Part shown: in pieces, positions 37,799-45,789 of the stretch
Numbering within the stretch: position 1 is the first letter of the stretch
How the letters are laid out: every line of letters starts with the position of its first letter
DNA from: Candidatus Siliceabacter maunaloa
GTDB taxonomy: Bacteria; Actinomycetota; Thermoleophilia; Solirubrobacterales; Solirubrobacteraceae
Direction: 5' to 3'
Assembly: GCA_024330185.1 (NCBI GenBank)
Contig: JANDLV010000013.1
Coordinates: forward strand, 1-64,000
DNA: 64,000 bases
Notes under the pieces: model-generated
Databases searched by the model: none
Told to the model about the DNA's origin: nothing
The model's input: only the letters and a program-made list of their open reading frames with translations
Position numbers and translations under genes: made by a program

Positions 37799-37842
37799 GG
37801 CCGACCCCTACCCCACTGTGCGCCGGATCTACGCTGATCAGC

Positions 37843-38214
37843 GTGCGCTGGCTGGTGGACGGCATGAACGTGATCGGCACCCGGCCCGACGGCTGGTGGA
37901 AGGACCGCCACGCGGCCATGGTGCGCCTCGTCGACCTGTGCGAGCGCTGGGTGGCGCAGGAGGGCGACGACCTGTGCGTCGTCTTCGAGCGCCCGCCGTC
38001 GCCGCCCATCCGCTCCACCGTCGTCGAGGTCGCCCACGCACCCCGTGCGCGGGCCAACGCCGCCGACGACGAGATCGTGCGCCGCATCGCCGCCGACGCG
38101 ACGCCGGCCACGATCCGGGTGGTCACCTCGGACCGCTGGCTCGCCGACGCCGCCCGCGCCGCCGGAGCGACGGTGGTCGGCGCCGAGAGCTTCCGCGCGC
38201 GGCTCGACGGCTGA
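37843..38214 (+). CDS. NYN/YacP-like RNase-domain protein
   Basis: This 123-residue protein starts at GTG 37843 and begins RWLVDGMNVIGTRPDGWW, the DGxN signature of NYN (YacP/Rae1-like) PIN-fold nucleases. Further acidic positions are ANAADDEIVRRIAADATPATIRVVTSDRWLADAARAAGATVVG. It is probably a metal-dependent RNase acting in mRNA turnover. It is shorter than YacP and stands alone. Confidence 0.83.
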   Translation: MRWLVDGMNVIGTRPDGWWKDRHAAMVRLVDLCERWVAQEGDDLCVVFERPPSPPIRSTVVEVAHAPRARANAADDEIVRRIAADATPATIRVVTSDRWLADAARAAGATVVGAESFRARLDG

Positions 38215-38231
38215 GCGCAGCCGGCGGGCGA

Positions 38232-38996
38232 CTACCTCGCCGCCGCGAGGCGGTAGCGGCGCACGGCCAGCGGCGCGAAGATCGCCATGATCACCAGCGA
38301 CCAGACGACGGCGCCCCAGACGGCGTTGCCGGCCGGCGCGTCGAGCCACAGCGCCCGCATCGCGTCGACGACGATGGTGAACGGGTTGATCTCGGCGAAC
38401 CACGCCAGCCCGCCGGGCATCGACTCCACCGGCACGAAGGCCGACGAGATGAACGTCAGCGGGAACACCGCCAGGAAGCCCAGCGAGTTGGCCGACTCCG
38501 GTGAGGAGACCATGAGCCCCAGCAGCGCGAACACCCAGGAGAACGCGTAGCCGAAGAGCATCAGCAGGCCGATGCCCGCGACGATCTCCCCGGCGCCCGC
38601 GTCGAACGAGAAGCCGATGATCAGAGCGGTGGCCAGCAGGATCAGCAGCGACAGCAGGTTGGTCACCACGTCGGCCAGCGTGCGCCCGGCCAGCACCGCG
38701 GCGCGGGCCATCGGCAGCGTGCGGAAGCGGTCGATCAGGCCCTTGGTGACGTCCTCGTTGAGCCCCAGCGCCGTGACGAACCCGCCGAAGGCGATGTTCT
38801 GCACGATGATCCCGGGGATCAGGAAGTCGATGTAGTCGTAGCCCGGCGTCTGGATCGCGCCGCCGAAGACGAACGCGAACAGCAGCACGAACATCACCGG
38901 CTGCACCGTGAAGGCGATGAGCAGGTCGGGGGCGGTGCGCAGGCGCGAGAGGTTGCGCTCGGAGAGCACCAGGGTGTCTGAAACGAGCCGGCTCAT
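38232..38996 (-). CDS. ABC-2 type exporter permease (DrrB-like)
   Basis: This 254-residue membrane protein has six predicted helices. ABC-2 family segments include the N-terminal RNLSRLRTAPDLLIAFTVQPVMFVLLFAFVFGGAI and the central region GLIDRFRTLPMARAAVLAGRTLADV, ending in INPFTIVVDAMRALWLD. It pairs with the ATPase upstream, overlapping it by 4 nt (ATGA). Such pairs export drugs or lipids. Confidence 0.93.
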   Translation of the reverse strand: MSRLVSDTLVLSERNLSRLRTAPDLLIAFTVQPVMFVLLFAFVFGGAIQTPGYDYIDFLIPGIIVQNIAFGGFVTALGLNEDVTKGLIDRFRTLPMARAAVLAGRTLADVVTNLLSLLILLATALIIGFSFDAGAGEIVAGIGLLMLFGYAFSWVFALLGLMVSSPESANSLGFLAVFPLTFISSAFVPVESMPGGLAWFAEINPFTIVVDAMRALWLDAPAGNAVWGAVVWSLVIMAIFAPLAVRRYRLAAAR

Positions 38997-40024
38997 GCGG
39001 TCTCCTCCTCGTCGTCGGCCGCCTCGGCCACGTGGCCGGTGAGCGACAGGAACACGTCGTCCAGCGTGGGGCGGCGCAGACCGAGGTCGAGCACGCCGAC
39101 GCCCGCCTCGTCCAGCCGGCGCACCGCCTCGACGATCGTCCCGTCGCGCCCGCGTACGGTGAGGCTCACCGTGCCGTCCTGCGTGGTGGGCGGCTCTTCG
39201 GACATGGGCGCCAGGGCCCGCTCGGCGATCGGCGCGGCCGTCGCGTCGGCGAGACGGACCTCGAGGCGCTCGCCGCCCAGGCGGTCCTTGAGCTCGTCCG
39301 AGGTGCCACGGGCGATCACGCTGCCGCGATCCACGACGGCGATGGTGTCGGCCAGGCGATCGGCCTCGTCGAGGTACTGGGTGGTCAGCAGGACCGTCGT
39401 CCCGTCGGCCTTCAGGGTCTCGATGGTCTCCCACAGCGCGAGCCGGCTGCGTGGGTCCAACCCCGTCGTGGGCTCGTCGAGGAAGAGCACCGGCGGCCTG
39501 GCCACCAGCGCCGCGGCGAGGTCCAGCCGCCGGCGCATGCCGCCCGAGTACGTCTTGGCCGGGCGCTTGGCGGCGTCCATCAGCTCGAAGTCGGCCAGCA
39601 GCTCCAGCCCGCGCTCGCGGGCGGCGGCGCGGCGCATGCCGTAGAGCCGCCCGACCATGATCAGGTTGCCCAGGCCGGTGAGGTTCTCGTCGACGGCGGC
39701 GTACTGGCCGGCCAGGCCGATGCGCTCGCGCAGAGCCCTGGCGTCGCGCACGACGTCGAGTCCCACGACGCGGGCCGTGCCCGCGTCGGGCTCCAGCAGC
39801 GTGGTGAGCACGCGCACCGCGGTCGTCTTGCCCGCGCCGTTTGGGCCCAGCAGCGCAAGCACGGCGCCGCGCGGCACCTCCAGGTCCACGCCGTCCAGCG
39901 CGCGGACCTCGCCGAAGGACTTCACCAGCCCGCGCACGCTGATCGCCGGCTCGTCGGTCGGTGCGTCGGTGAAGTCATGCACGGCCGCCTCCTGCGGGTC
40001 GTTCGGAACAAGGGTGGTGGTCAA
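38993..40024 (-). CDS. ABC exporter ATPase (DrrA-like)
   Basis: This 343-residue protein has Walker A LGPNGAGKTT, signature YSGGMRRRLDLA, Walker B VLFLDEPTTGLDPRS and switch region LLTTQYLDEADRLAD. A DrrA-type C-terminal extension follows (DELKDRLGGERLEVRLAD...RRPTLDDVFLSLTGH). It forms one transporter with the adjacent permease. A WYL-domain regulator diverges from it across 141 nt and probably controls the pair in response to a bound ligand. Confidence 0.95.
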   Translation of the reverse strand: MTTTLVPNDPQEAAVHDFTDAPTDEPAISVRGLVKSFGEVRALDGVDLEVPRGAVLALLGPNGAGKTTAVRVLTTLLEPDAGTARVVGLDVVRDARALRERIGLAGQYAAVDENLTGLGNLIMVGRLYGMRRAAARERGLELLADFELMDAAKRPAKTYSGGMRRRLDLAAALVARPPVLFLDEPTTGLDPRSRLALWETIETLKADGTTVLLTTQYLDEADRLADTIAVVDRGSVIARGTSDELKDRLGGERLEVRLADATAAPIAERALAPMSEEPPTTQDGTVSLTVRGRDGTIVEAVRRLDEAGVGVLDLGLRRPTLDDVFLSLTGHVAEAADDEEETA

Positions 40025-40165
40025 GGGGTCATCTCCTTCGTGTCGAGGGTGCTCGGGCCCAGAGACCGGCCGGAGTCCGAGAACTCATCGCGGCGGCTCC
40101 TCTGGGCACGGTACGAATAATCTAGGTCAGTTTCCGTCCGCAATCCCTGGGATCGTTCCCGCACC
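40025..40165. promoter_or_regulatory. Divergent promoter region between drrA-like gene and WYL regulator
   Basis: The 141-nt intergenic segment includes an unusually AT-rich patch, TACGAATAATCTAGG, around 40112-40126, offering -10-like sequence on either strand. The divergent layout suggests that the WYL protein binds here and controls both directions. No clear palindrome is visible. Confidence 0.4.
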
Positions 40166-41185
40166 ATGAACGGGACCTCGGGCCGGCTGCTCACCCTCCT
40201 CTCCCTGCTCCAGGGCCGCCGCGACTGGCCGGGCGGCGAGCTGGCCGACCGCTTGGAGATCTCGGGGCGCACCGTGCGCCGCGACATCGAGCGCCTGCGC
40301 GACCTGGGCTATCCCGTCGACGCGCTCACCGGCCCGGCCGGGGGCTACCGCCTGCGGGCGGGCGGCGCCATGCCGCCACTGCTGCTCGACGAGGGGGAGG
40401 CGGTGGCCATCGCCGTCGGCCTGCGCACGGCCGCCGGCGCCTCGGTCACCGGGATCGAGGAGACGGCCGTGCGGGCGCTGGTGAAGCTGGAGCAGGTCCT
40501 GCCCTCCCACCTGCGCCGGCGCGTCAACGCGCTGCAGTCGGCCACCGCGACGGTCGCCGCGACCGGCCCGACCGTCGACCCCGAGGCGCTCACGGTGATC
40601 GCCACGGCCTGCCGTGACCGCGAGCGACTGCGCTTCGCCTACGCCAGCCGCGACGACACGCGCAGCCGCCGTCACGTGGAGCCGCTGAGCCTGGTCAACC
40701 TGGGTCGGCGCTGGTACCTGGTGGCCTGGGACTGCGACCGCGGCGACTGGCGCACCTTCCGCGTCGACCGCCTCGAGCGCCCCTCGCCCGCAGCCACGCG
40801 CTTCGCGCCGCGCACGCTTCCGGTAGCCGATGCTGCCGCCTACGTGAAGCAGAGCCTGGCCGCCGCGCCCCAGCGCCACCAGGCCCGCCTCACGCTGCAC
40901 GCCCCGGCCGACGCCGTCCGGTCGCCGTACCTGTGGGGCGAGCTGCGTGAGCTCGATGCGCAGTCCTGCGAGTACCGCACCGGCGACGACTCGCTGGACT
41001 GGCTCGCGGTGCGCATCGGGATGCTCGGCGTCGACTTCGAGGTGCACGAGCCGCCCGAGCTGGTAGAGCGGTTCCGCGAGCTCGCTGGGCGGTTCGCGCG
41101 CTCGGCGGGCGGCGCGCCGTCGCCCACGCGGCGAAGCACGCCGGCGGCAGGCTTGAGCGGCACGGTCACCGGAGAGGATGGGTGA
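40166..41185 (+). CDS. HTH-11/WYL-domain transcriptional regulator
   Basis: This 339-residue protein has an N-terminal winged helix (RLLTLLSLLQGRRDWPGGELADRLEISGRTVRRDIERLRDLGYPV) and a WYL domain (RLRFAYASRDD...RRHVEPLSLVNLGRRWYLVAWDCDRGDWRTFRVDRLER). The C-terminal WCX-like region ends in DWLAVRIGMLGVDFEVHEP. WYL domains bind ligands or nucleic acid and set repressor or activator state. It diverges from the drrAB-like genes. The selenocysteine rhodanese gene follows 30 nt later and may be in the same unit. Confidence 0.93.
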   Translation: MNGTSGRLLTLLSLLQGRRDWPGGELADRLEISGRTVRRDIERLRDLGYPVDALTGPAGGYRLRAGGAMPPLLLDEGEAVAIAVGLRTAAGASVTGIEETAVRALVKLEQVLPSHLRRRVNALQSATATVAATGPTVDPEALTVIATACRDRERLRFAYASRDDTRSRRHVEPLSLVNLGRRWYLVAWDCDRGDWRTFRVDRLERPSPAATRFAPRTLPVADAAAYVKQSLAAAPQRHQARLTLHAPADAVRSPYLWGELRELDAQSCEYRTGDDSLDWLAVRIGMLGVDFEVHEPPELVERFRELAGRFARSAGGAPSPTRRSTPAAGLSGTVTGEDG

Positions 41186-41215
41186 GGACCAGCGAGCGAG
41201 CACGGGAGACGACGG

Positions 41216-41545
41216 ATGGCCAACGTGATCAGGATCACCCCGCAGGAGCTCAACGACCGGCTCGAGGGCCCCCGCCCGGTCGTCGCCCTCGACGTGCGCC
41301 GCGGCTCCCACGAGCGCAGCGACACCAGGATCGTCGGCGCGATGCGGATCCATCCCGACGAGGTGGCGGACAACATCGAGGCGATCCCGCCTCGCGCGGA
41401 GATCATCACCTACTGCACCTGACCGAACGAGAACTCGAGCGCCCGTGTGGCGCTCTTCCTCAACGAGCACGGCTTCCGCGCCGCCGCGCTGGCCGGCGGA
41501 TTCGAGGCCTGGGAGCAGGGAGGGTTCCCCACCGAGCCGCAGTAG
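41216..41545 (+). CDS. Rhodanese-like protein, probable selenoprotein (C-T-U active loop)
   Basis: The frame from ATG 41216 encodes a rhodanese domain: VVALDVRRGSHERSDTRIVGAMRIHPDEVADNIEAIP, then EIITYCT, TGA (41420-41422), and PNENSSARVALFLNEHGFRAAALAGGFEAWEQGG to a TAG at 41545. Related rhodaneses carry a C-x-C-P-x-E loop (as in YCTCPNE), so the TGA stands where the second cysteine would be. The downstream half is fully conserved, including the GGFEAW ending that all rhodaneses need. A 7-bp SECIS-like hairpin follows. Total length is 109 residues with Sec at 69. It likely handles persulfides or selenium/sulfur species. Confidence 0.85.
41437..41455 (+). promoter_or_regulatory. Candidate SECIS element of the rhodanese selenoprotein
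   Basis: GAGCGCC (41437-41443) pairs perfectly with GGCGCTC (41449-41455) around the loop CGUGU. The stem starts 14 nt, and the loop 21 nt, after the UGA, and the loop has G then U at positions two and three. Outer bases GAA (41431-41433) and UUC (41455-41457 region) may extend the stem across a U-containing bulge. These features fit bacterial SECIS rules as I know them; hand-folded only. Confidence 0.6.
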
Positions 41546-41570
41546 GGCCGCCCGGCGGTGGGGGCGTGCC

Positions 41571-42032
41571 TCACCGCACGGCGACCAGCCGCAGCCGGCG
41601 CTCCCCGCGGGGCGTGCTGACTACGGCGACGTCGTCGACGCGGTGGTCGCGCAGGGCGGTGGCGACGGGCGAGTCGTAGGAGATGCGTCCTGCGGTCGCG
41701 TCGGCGTCCAGGGAGGAGACGAGCTCGTAGGTGGAGCGCCGGCCGGTCTTCTCGTCCTCGACCTCGACGGTGGAGCCGAAGCCGACCACTTCGCCGACGG
41801 TCGCCTCGACCACCTCCGAGTTGGCCAGCTTGTCGCGCAGCACGAGGATGCGGGTCTCGAGGTGGGCCTGGGCCTCCTTGGCCGCGTGGTACTCCGCGTT
41901 CTCCTTGAGGTCCCCGAACGCCCGCGCCGTGGCGATCTGGCGCGCCATGTCCTGGCGCGCCGTCGTCTCGAGCCGGGCCAGCTCGCTGCGCAGGGCGGCG
42001 AGGCCCTCGGCGGTGATCGGCGTGCGCTCCAT
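41571..42032 (-). CDS. greA: Transcript cleavage/elongation factor GreA-type
   Basis: This 153-residue protein has the N-terminal coiled coil with the GreA-specific acidic tip (ATARAFGDLKENAEYHAAKEAQAHLETRI) and the C-terminal FKBP-like domain (VVGFGSTVEVEDEKTGRRSTYELV...ISYDSPVATALRDHRVDD). The DLKENAEYH tip inserts into the RNA polymerase secondary channel and promotes cleavage of backtracked RNA. It follows the VOC protein and glycogen phosphorylase genes on the same strand with 13-nt and 1-nt gaps. Confidence 0.95.
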   Translation of the reverse strand: MERTPITAEGLAALRSELARLETTARQDMARQIATARAFGDLKENAEYHAAKEAQAHLETRILVLRDKLANSEVVEATVGEVVGFGSTVEVEDEKTGRRSTYELVSSLDADATAGRISYDSPVATALRDHRVDDVAVVSTPRGERRLRLVAVR

Positions 42033-42045
42033 GCGGGCGGCTCCT

Positions 42046-42411
42046 CTACTGCCTTGCGGGCTTCACGGGGTTCACGGGGTCGACGGCGAGGGCGAACGGC
42101 GTGCCCTCCGAGTCGCGGCAGATCGACCACCGCTCCCCCTGGTGGATCACGCCGCCGCCCAGCGCGTGGACACGCTCCAGCGCCGCGGCCATGTCGGCGA
42201 CGGCGAAGTAGGGCAGCGCCCGCGTGTCCCCCGGCCCGGCGCCGCGCTCGTGGATGCCCACCGTCGGCTGGGCACCGCGGGTCTCGCGCCCGCTGCCCTG
42301 GGCCTCGGCGCGCTCGCCGAGATCCTCCTCGAGCAGGCCCTCCCAGAAGCGCCGCGCCCGCTGCGGGTCGTCAGCGGGGAACTCGACCAGGGAGAGCCGG
42401 GCGCCGGCCAC
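42046..42411 (-). CDS. VOC-superfamily protein
   Basis: This 121-residue protein starts at GTG 42411, one base after the glycogen phosphorylase stop. It has the VOC fold pattern: RLSLVEFPADDPQRARRFWEGLLEEDL, ALPYFAVADMAAALERVHALGGGVIHQG and CRDSEGTPFALAVDP. It resembles the small glyoxalase/dioxygenase-like group; no substrate can be assigned. Close spacing to both neighbours implies co-transcription with glgP and greA. Confidence 0.82.
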   Translation of the reverse strand: MAGARLSLVEFPADDPQRARRFWEGLLEEDLGERAEAQGSGRETRGAQPTVGIHERGAGPGDTRALPYFAVADMAAALERVHALGGGVIHQGERWSICRDSEGTPFALAVDPVNPVKPARQ

Positions 42412-42412
42412 C

Positions 42413-44551
42413 CTATGCCCCGTTCCCGTTGCGGTACATCCGCTCGACGTAGTCGTCGAGCATCCGCGCGGCGGTGAAGCGCGGCGCGATGGACCGGATG
42501 GAGGCCTTGACCATGGCCAGCCATGCGTGCGGTGGCCCCCCGTTCTCGCCGGAGTAGAAGGTCGGCACGACCTCCTCCTCCAGCGTGCGGTACAGCTCGG
42601 CCGCGTGGCGGAAGTCCTGCGCCGCGTGGTCGGGGTCGGCCTCCCCCGACAGCGCCCAGCCGTTGACGGCCCGGGCGTCGTAGGCCTCGGGCCACCAGCC
42701 GTCGAGCACCGAGAGCTGCAGCCCGCCGTTGACCGCCGACTTCATCCCACTGGTGCCCGAGGCCTCCATGGGCGGCCGGGGCACGTTGAGCCACATGTCG
42801 CAACCGCGCACCAGGCGGGCCGCCACCGCCAGGTCGTAGTCGTGCAGGAAGGCGATGCGCTGGCCGATGCGCTGCGAGCGCCCGCGCTGGGAGAACAGGC
42901 CCTGCACCAGCGCCTTGCCCGCGTCGTCGCGCGGGTGGGCCTTGCCCGCGATGAGCAGCTGGATCGGCCGGTCGCCGTCGATCAGGGCCATCGCGCGCTC
43001 GGCGTCCTTCATGAGCAGGTCCAGGCGCTTGTAGGTGGCGATGCGCCGCGCGAAGCCGATCGTCAGCACGTCGGGGTCGAACGCGCGGGCCGCGGCCTCC
43101 ACGTAGTCGCGCGACTCGCCGCGCTGCAGACGGTCGGCGGTGGAGCGGTCGCGCACGAAGTCCACGAGGACGCAGCGCTGCTCGTTGCGCACCGCCCACA
43201 GCTCCTCGTCGGGGATGTCGTCCACGGCGGCCCAGGTGGCCGGGTCGGCAGCACGCCGGGCCCAACCCTCGCCAAGGTGGCGGTCGAAGAGGCGCGCCAT
43301 GGCGCGACCGACCCAGCTCGGCAGGTGCACCCCGTTGGTGACGTGGCCGATGGGAACGTCCTCGACGGCGCGGTCGGCCCACAGCGCGTGCCACATCTCG
43401 CGCGCCACCTCGCCGTGGCGCAGCGCCACCCCGTTGGCCGCGCGACTGGTGCGCAGTGCGAACTGGGTGACGCCGAAGGGCTCGTGGACGTCGTGCTGGT
43501 GCGTACGGCCGAGCTCCACGATGCGCCACGGGTCCACGCCGGCCTCCCGGGCGAAGCCGCCCAGCGCATCACAGACCTGCTGGCCGGGGTAGGCGTCGTT
43601 GCCCGCTGGAACGGGCGTGTGGGTCGTGAACACCGTGCCGTCGCGCGCCTGGGCCAGCGCGTCGTCCAGCGAGCGGCCGGCCTCGATGGCCGGCCGGGCC
43701 CGCTCGAGGGTGGCGAGGGCGGCGTGGCCCTCGTTGAGGTGGACTGTGTCGGGCTCGATCCCCATGACCCGCAGCGCCCGTACCCCGCCGATGCCCAGCA
43801 GCGCGTACTGGGCCAGGCGGGTCTCGGGGTCGGCGACATAGAGCTGGGAGCAGATCCACCGGGCGAGGCGGCTGTTGTCCGAGCGGTCGGTGTCCAGGAG
43901 GAAGAGGGGCACGCGACCGACCTGCACGCGCCAGATCTGCGCGACGACGTCCTCGCCGTGGATCGGGACCTTGACGGTGATCGGGCGCTCCTGCTCGTCG
44001 CGCACCAGCGCCGTCGGCAGCAGCGGTGGATCGGTGGGCACCCAGTACTCGTGCTGCCAGCCACTGGCATCCAGCCGCTGGCGGAAGTAGCCCTGGTTGT
44101 ACATGAGGCCCACGGCCACGAGCGGGAGCGCCCGGTCGGAGGCCTCCTTGAGGTGGTCGCCGGCCAGCCCGCCCAGGCCGCCCGAGTACACCGGCACGGA
44201 GCGGTGCACCCCGAACTCCGCGCAGAAGTAGGCAACGCTCGGCGCGTCGGCGTCGGGGCGCGCGAGGTCGGCGTCGATGGTCTGCTGGATCTCGGCCGCC
44301 CGGCGCAGCACGTCCCCGTCCTGCGCCGCCCGCTCAAGAGTGGGCGCCGACAGCTCCTGGAGCATCCGCACGGGGTTGTGGCTGGACAGCTCCCAGCGAT
44401 AGGGGGCCAGCGACTCGAACAGCTCCGGGCCGCCCGGCGTCCACCCCCAGCGCAGGTTGTAGGCGATGGAGGCCAGGGGTGCGAGCGGCTCGGGCAGGCG
44501 CGTGGCCAGGGCGCGGGCAGCCTGCGTGAGATCGCGTTCGCCGGTGGGCAT
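42413..44551 (-). CDS. glgP: Alpha-glucan (glycogen/maltodextrin) phosphorylase
   Basis: The 712-residue enzyme belongs to the shorter bacterial phosphorylases with a DUF3417 N-terminus (SIAYNLRWGWTPGGPELFESL). The core shows YFCAEFGVHRSVPVYSGGLGGLAGDHLKEASD, HLNEGHAAL and THTPVPAGND. The PLP-lysine region is PMEASGTSGMKSAVNGGLQLSVLDGWW. It cleaves alpha-1,4-glucan with phosphate to glucose-1-phosphate. The ATG at 44551 is preferred; the frame is open further upstream but lacks homology. Confidence 0.95.
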   Translation of the reverse strand: MPTGERDLTQAARALATRLPEPLAPLASIAYNLRWGWTPGGPELFESLAPYRWELSSHNPVRMLQELSAPTLERAAQDGDVLRRAAEIQQTIDADLARPDADAPSVAYFCAEFGVHRSVPVYSGGLGGLAGDHLKEASDRALPLVAVGLMYNQGYFRQRLDASGWQHEYWVPTDPPLLPTALVRDEQERPITVKVPIHGEDVVAQIWRVQVGRVPLFLLDTDRSDNSRLARWICSQLYVADPETRLAQYALLGIGGVRALRVMGIEPDTVHLNEGHAALATLERARPAIEAGRSLDDALAQARDGTVFTTHTPVPAGNDAYPGQQVCDALGGFAREAGVDPWRIVELGRTHQHDVHEPFGVTQFALRTSRAANGVALRHGEVAREMWHALWADRAVEDVPIGHVTNGVHLPSWVGRAMARLFDRHLGEGWARRAADPATWAAVDDIPDEELWAVRNEQRCVLVDFVRDRSTADRLQRGESRDYVEAAARAFDPDVLTIGFARRIATYKRLDLLMKDAERAMALIDGDRPIQLLIAGKAHPRDDAGKALVQGLFSQRGRSQRIGQRIAFLHDYDLAVAARLVRGCDMWLNVPRPPMEASGTSGMKSAVNGGLQLSVLDGWWPEAYDARAVNGWALSGEADPDHAAQDFRHAAELYRTLEEEVVPTFYSGENGGPPHAWLAMVKASIRSIAPRFTAARMLDDYVERMYRNGNGA

Positions 44552-44647
44552 GGGCGCGCATGATGGCAAGGCGGGAGCGTGGGGCCCCCGGCCGGGTCGA
44601 GCTCCCACCCCTCGTTTGGGCTGCCGGTCAGCGGGAACCGCGTGGTC

Positions 44648-45490
44648 ATGAGCTCTTCGACCACCCCGGTCCCGCAGGTCAGCCTCCGCGGCGACACAGA
44701 GATCCCCCAGCTCGGCTTCGGCGTCTTCCAGGTGCCGCCCGAGGAGACCACCGAGGCCGTCCTGCGCGCGCTCCAAGCGGGCTACCGCCACATCGACACC
44801 GCAAGTGCTTATGGCAACGAGGCCCAGGTCGCCCAGGGCGTCCACGCGGCCGGGCTGGAGCGCAGCGACGTCTTCATCACCACCAAGTGCTTCAACGACG
44901 ACCATGGCCACCAGCAGGCGCCAAAGGCGCTCGACGCCAGCCTCGATCGGCTGGAGACCGGCTACGTCGACCTCTATCTGATCCACTGGCCGGTCCCCTC
45001 GCAGGACCGCTACGTCGAAACCTGGCGGGCCTTGATCGAGGCCCAGGAGAAGGGGCTGGCGCGCGCGATCGGCGTCTCGAACTTCAACCAGCCCCACCTC
45101 GAGCGGCTGATCGACGAGACCGGCGTGACGCCGGCGGTCAACCAGATCGAGCTGCATCCCCTCTTCCAACAGGCCGGGCTACGTCGCGAGCACGACGAGC
45201 TGGGCATAGTCACCGAGGCGTGGAGCCCTCTGGCCCAGGGCCAGGTGCTCGACGACCCGGTCCTCACACGGATCGCCGGGGGCCACGGCAAGACCAGCGG
45301 GCAGGTCGTCATCCGCTGGCACCTGCAGCTTGGCAACGTCGTGTTCCCCAAGTCGGTGGCGCCGCAGCGCATCGAGGAGAACTTCGACATCTTCGACTTC
45401 CACCTCAGCGAGAGCGAGATGGCCGAGATCGAGGAGCTGGACGGCGGTACGCGCATCGGCCCCGACCCGGACACGTTCGTGCGGCCCTGA
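44648..45490 (+). CDS. Aldo/keto reductase (2,5-diketogluconate reductase-like)
   Basis: This 280-residue protein has IPQLGFGVFQVPPEET, YRHIDTASAYGNEAQV (Asp, Tyr), FITTKCFNDDHG (Lys), DLYLIHWPVP (His), the IGVSNFNQPHLERL segment and VFPKSVAPQRIEENFDIFDF for NADPH binding. It fits AKR family 5, reducing ketoses or aldehydes. A 299-nt gap separates it from the CBB operon downstream. Confidence 0.93.
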   Translation: MSSSTTPVPQVSLRGDTEIPQLGFGVFQVPPEETTEAVLRALQAGYRHIDTASAYGNEAQVAQGVHAAGLERSDVFITTKCFNDDHGHQQAPKALDASLDRLETGYVDLYLIHWPVPSQDRYVETWRALIEAQEKGLARAIGVSNFNQPHLERLIDETGVTPAVNQIELHPLFQQAGLRREHDELGIVTEAWSPLAQGQVLDDPVLTRIAGGHGKTSGQVVIRWHLQLGNVVFPKSVAPQRIEENFDIFDFHLSESEMAEIEELDGGTRIGPDPDTFVRP

Positions 45491-45789
45491 GGCCCCGTTC
45501 TCCGGGCGGTGCGCACGCCCGGTCGAGCAGAGGCGCCTCGCTGGCGTGATGCTGCGTGATGCTGGTCGACGTGCGCGACGCTGGCCCGGGGCTTCGCGCT
45601 GCTGACCGCCGGCGTGGCGGTGCTCCTGCTCGTCGACCCTCGTCCTCGGCGGCCCGCCCGTGCAAGGGAAACCCCCAACCGCCTCGTGACGTCGGTACGA
45701 TCACCCTCCCGCCTCGATGAGGCGCCTCCATACGGGACCTCGCATCGTTGCGTTGTCAGCCGCCCAAAACAGGGTACGTTCTCTCTCCC
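45491..45789 (+). promoter_or_regulatory. Non-coding upstream region and candidate promoter of the CBB operon
   Basis: No convincing gene lies in these 299 nt. A short tandem repeat (GCGTGATGCT, twice) occurs near 45543-45563. At the 3' end, TTGTCA (45753-45758), a 16-nt spacer and TACGTT (45775-45780) make a fair sigma-70 promoter. Transcription would then begin only a few nt before the glpX ATG (45790), and no Shine-Dalgarno sequence is seen, so the mRNA may be leaderless. Binding sites for a LysR regulator were not identified by eye. Confidence 0.45.

Noticed and set aside
41422-41545. Reading the rhodanese as a truncated protein ending at TGA
   Set aside because: The downstream frame encodes the rest of a conserved rhodanese without further stops, so readthrough as Sec fits better than truncation.
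45535-45720. Short open frames between the aldo/keto reductase and glpX
   Set aside because: No ribosome binding site, no recognisable protein, and the region is better explained as promoter DNA with a short tandem repeat.
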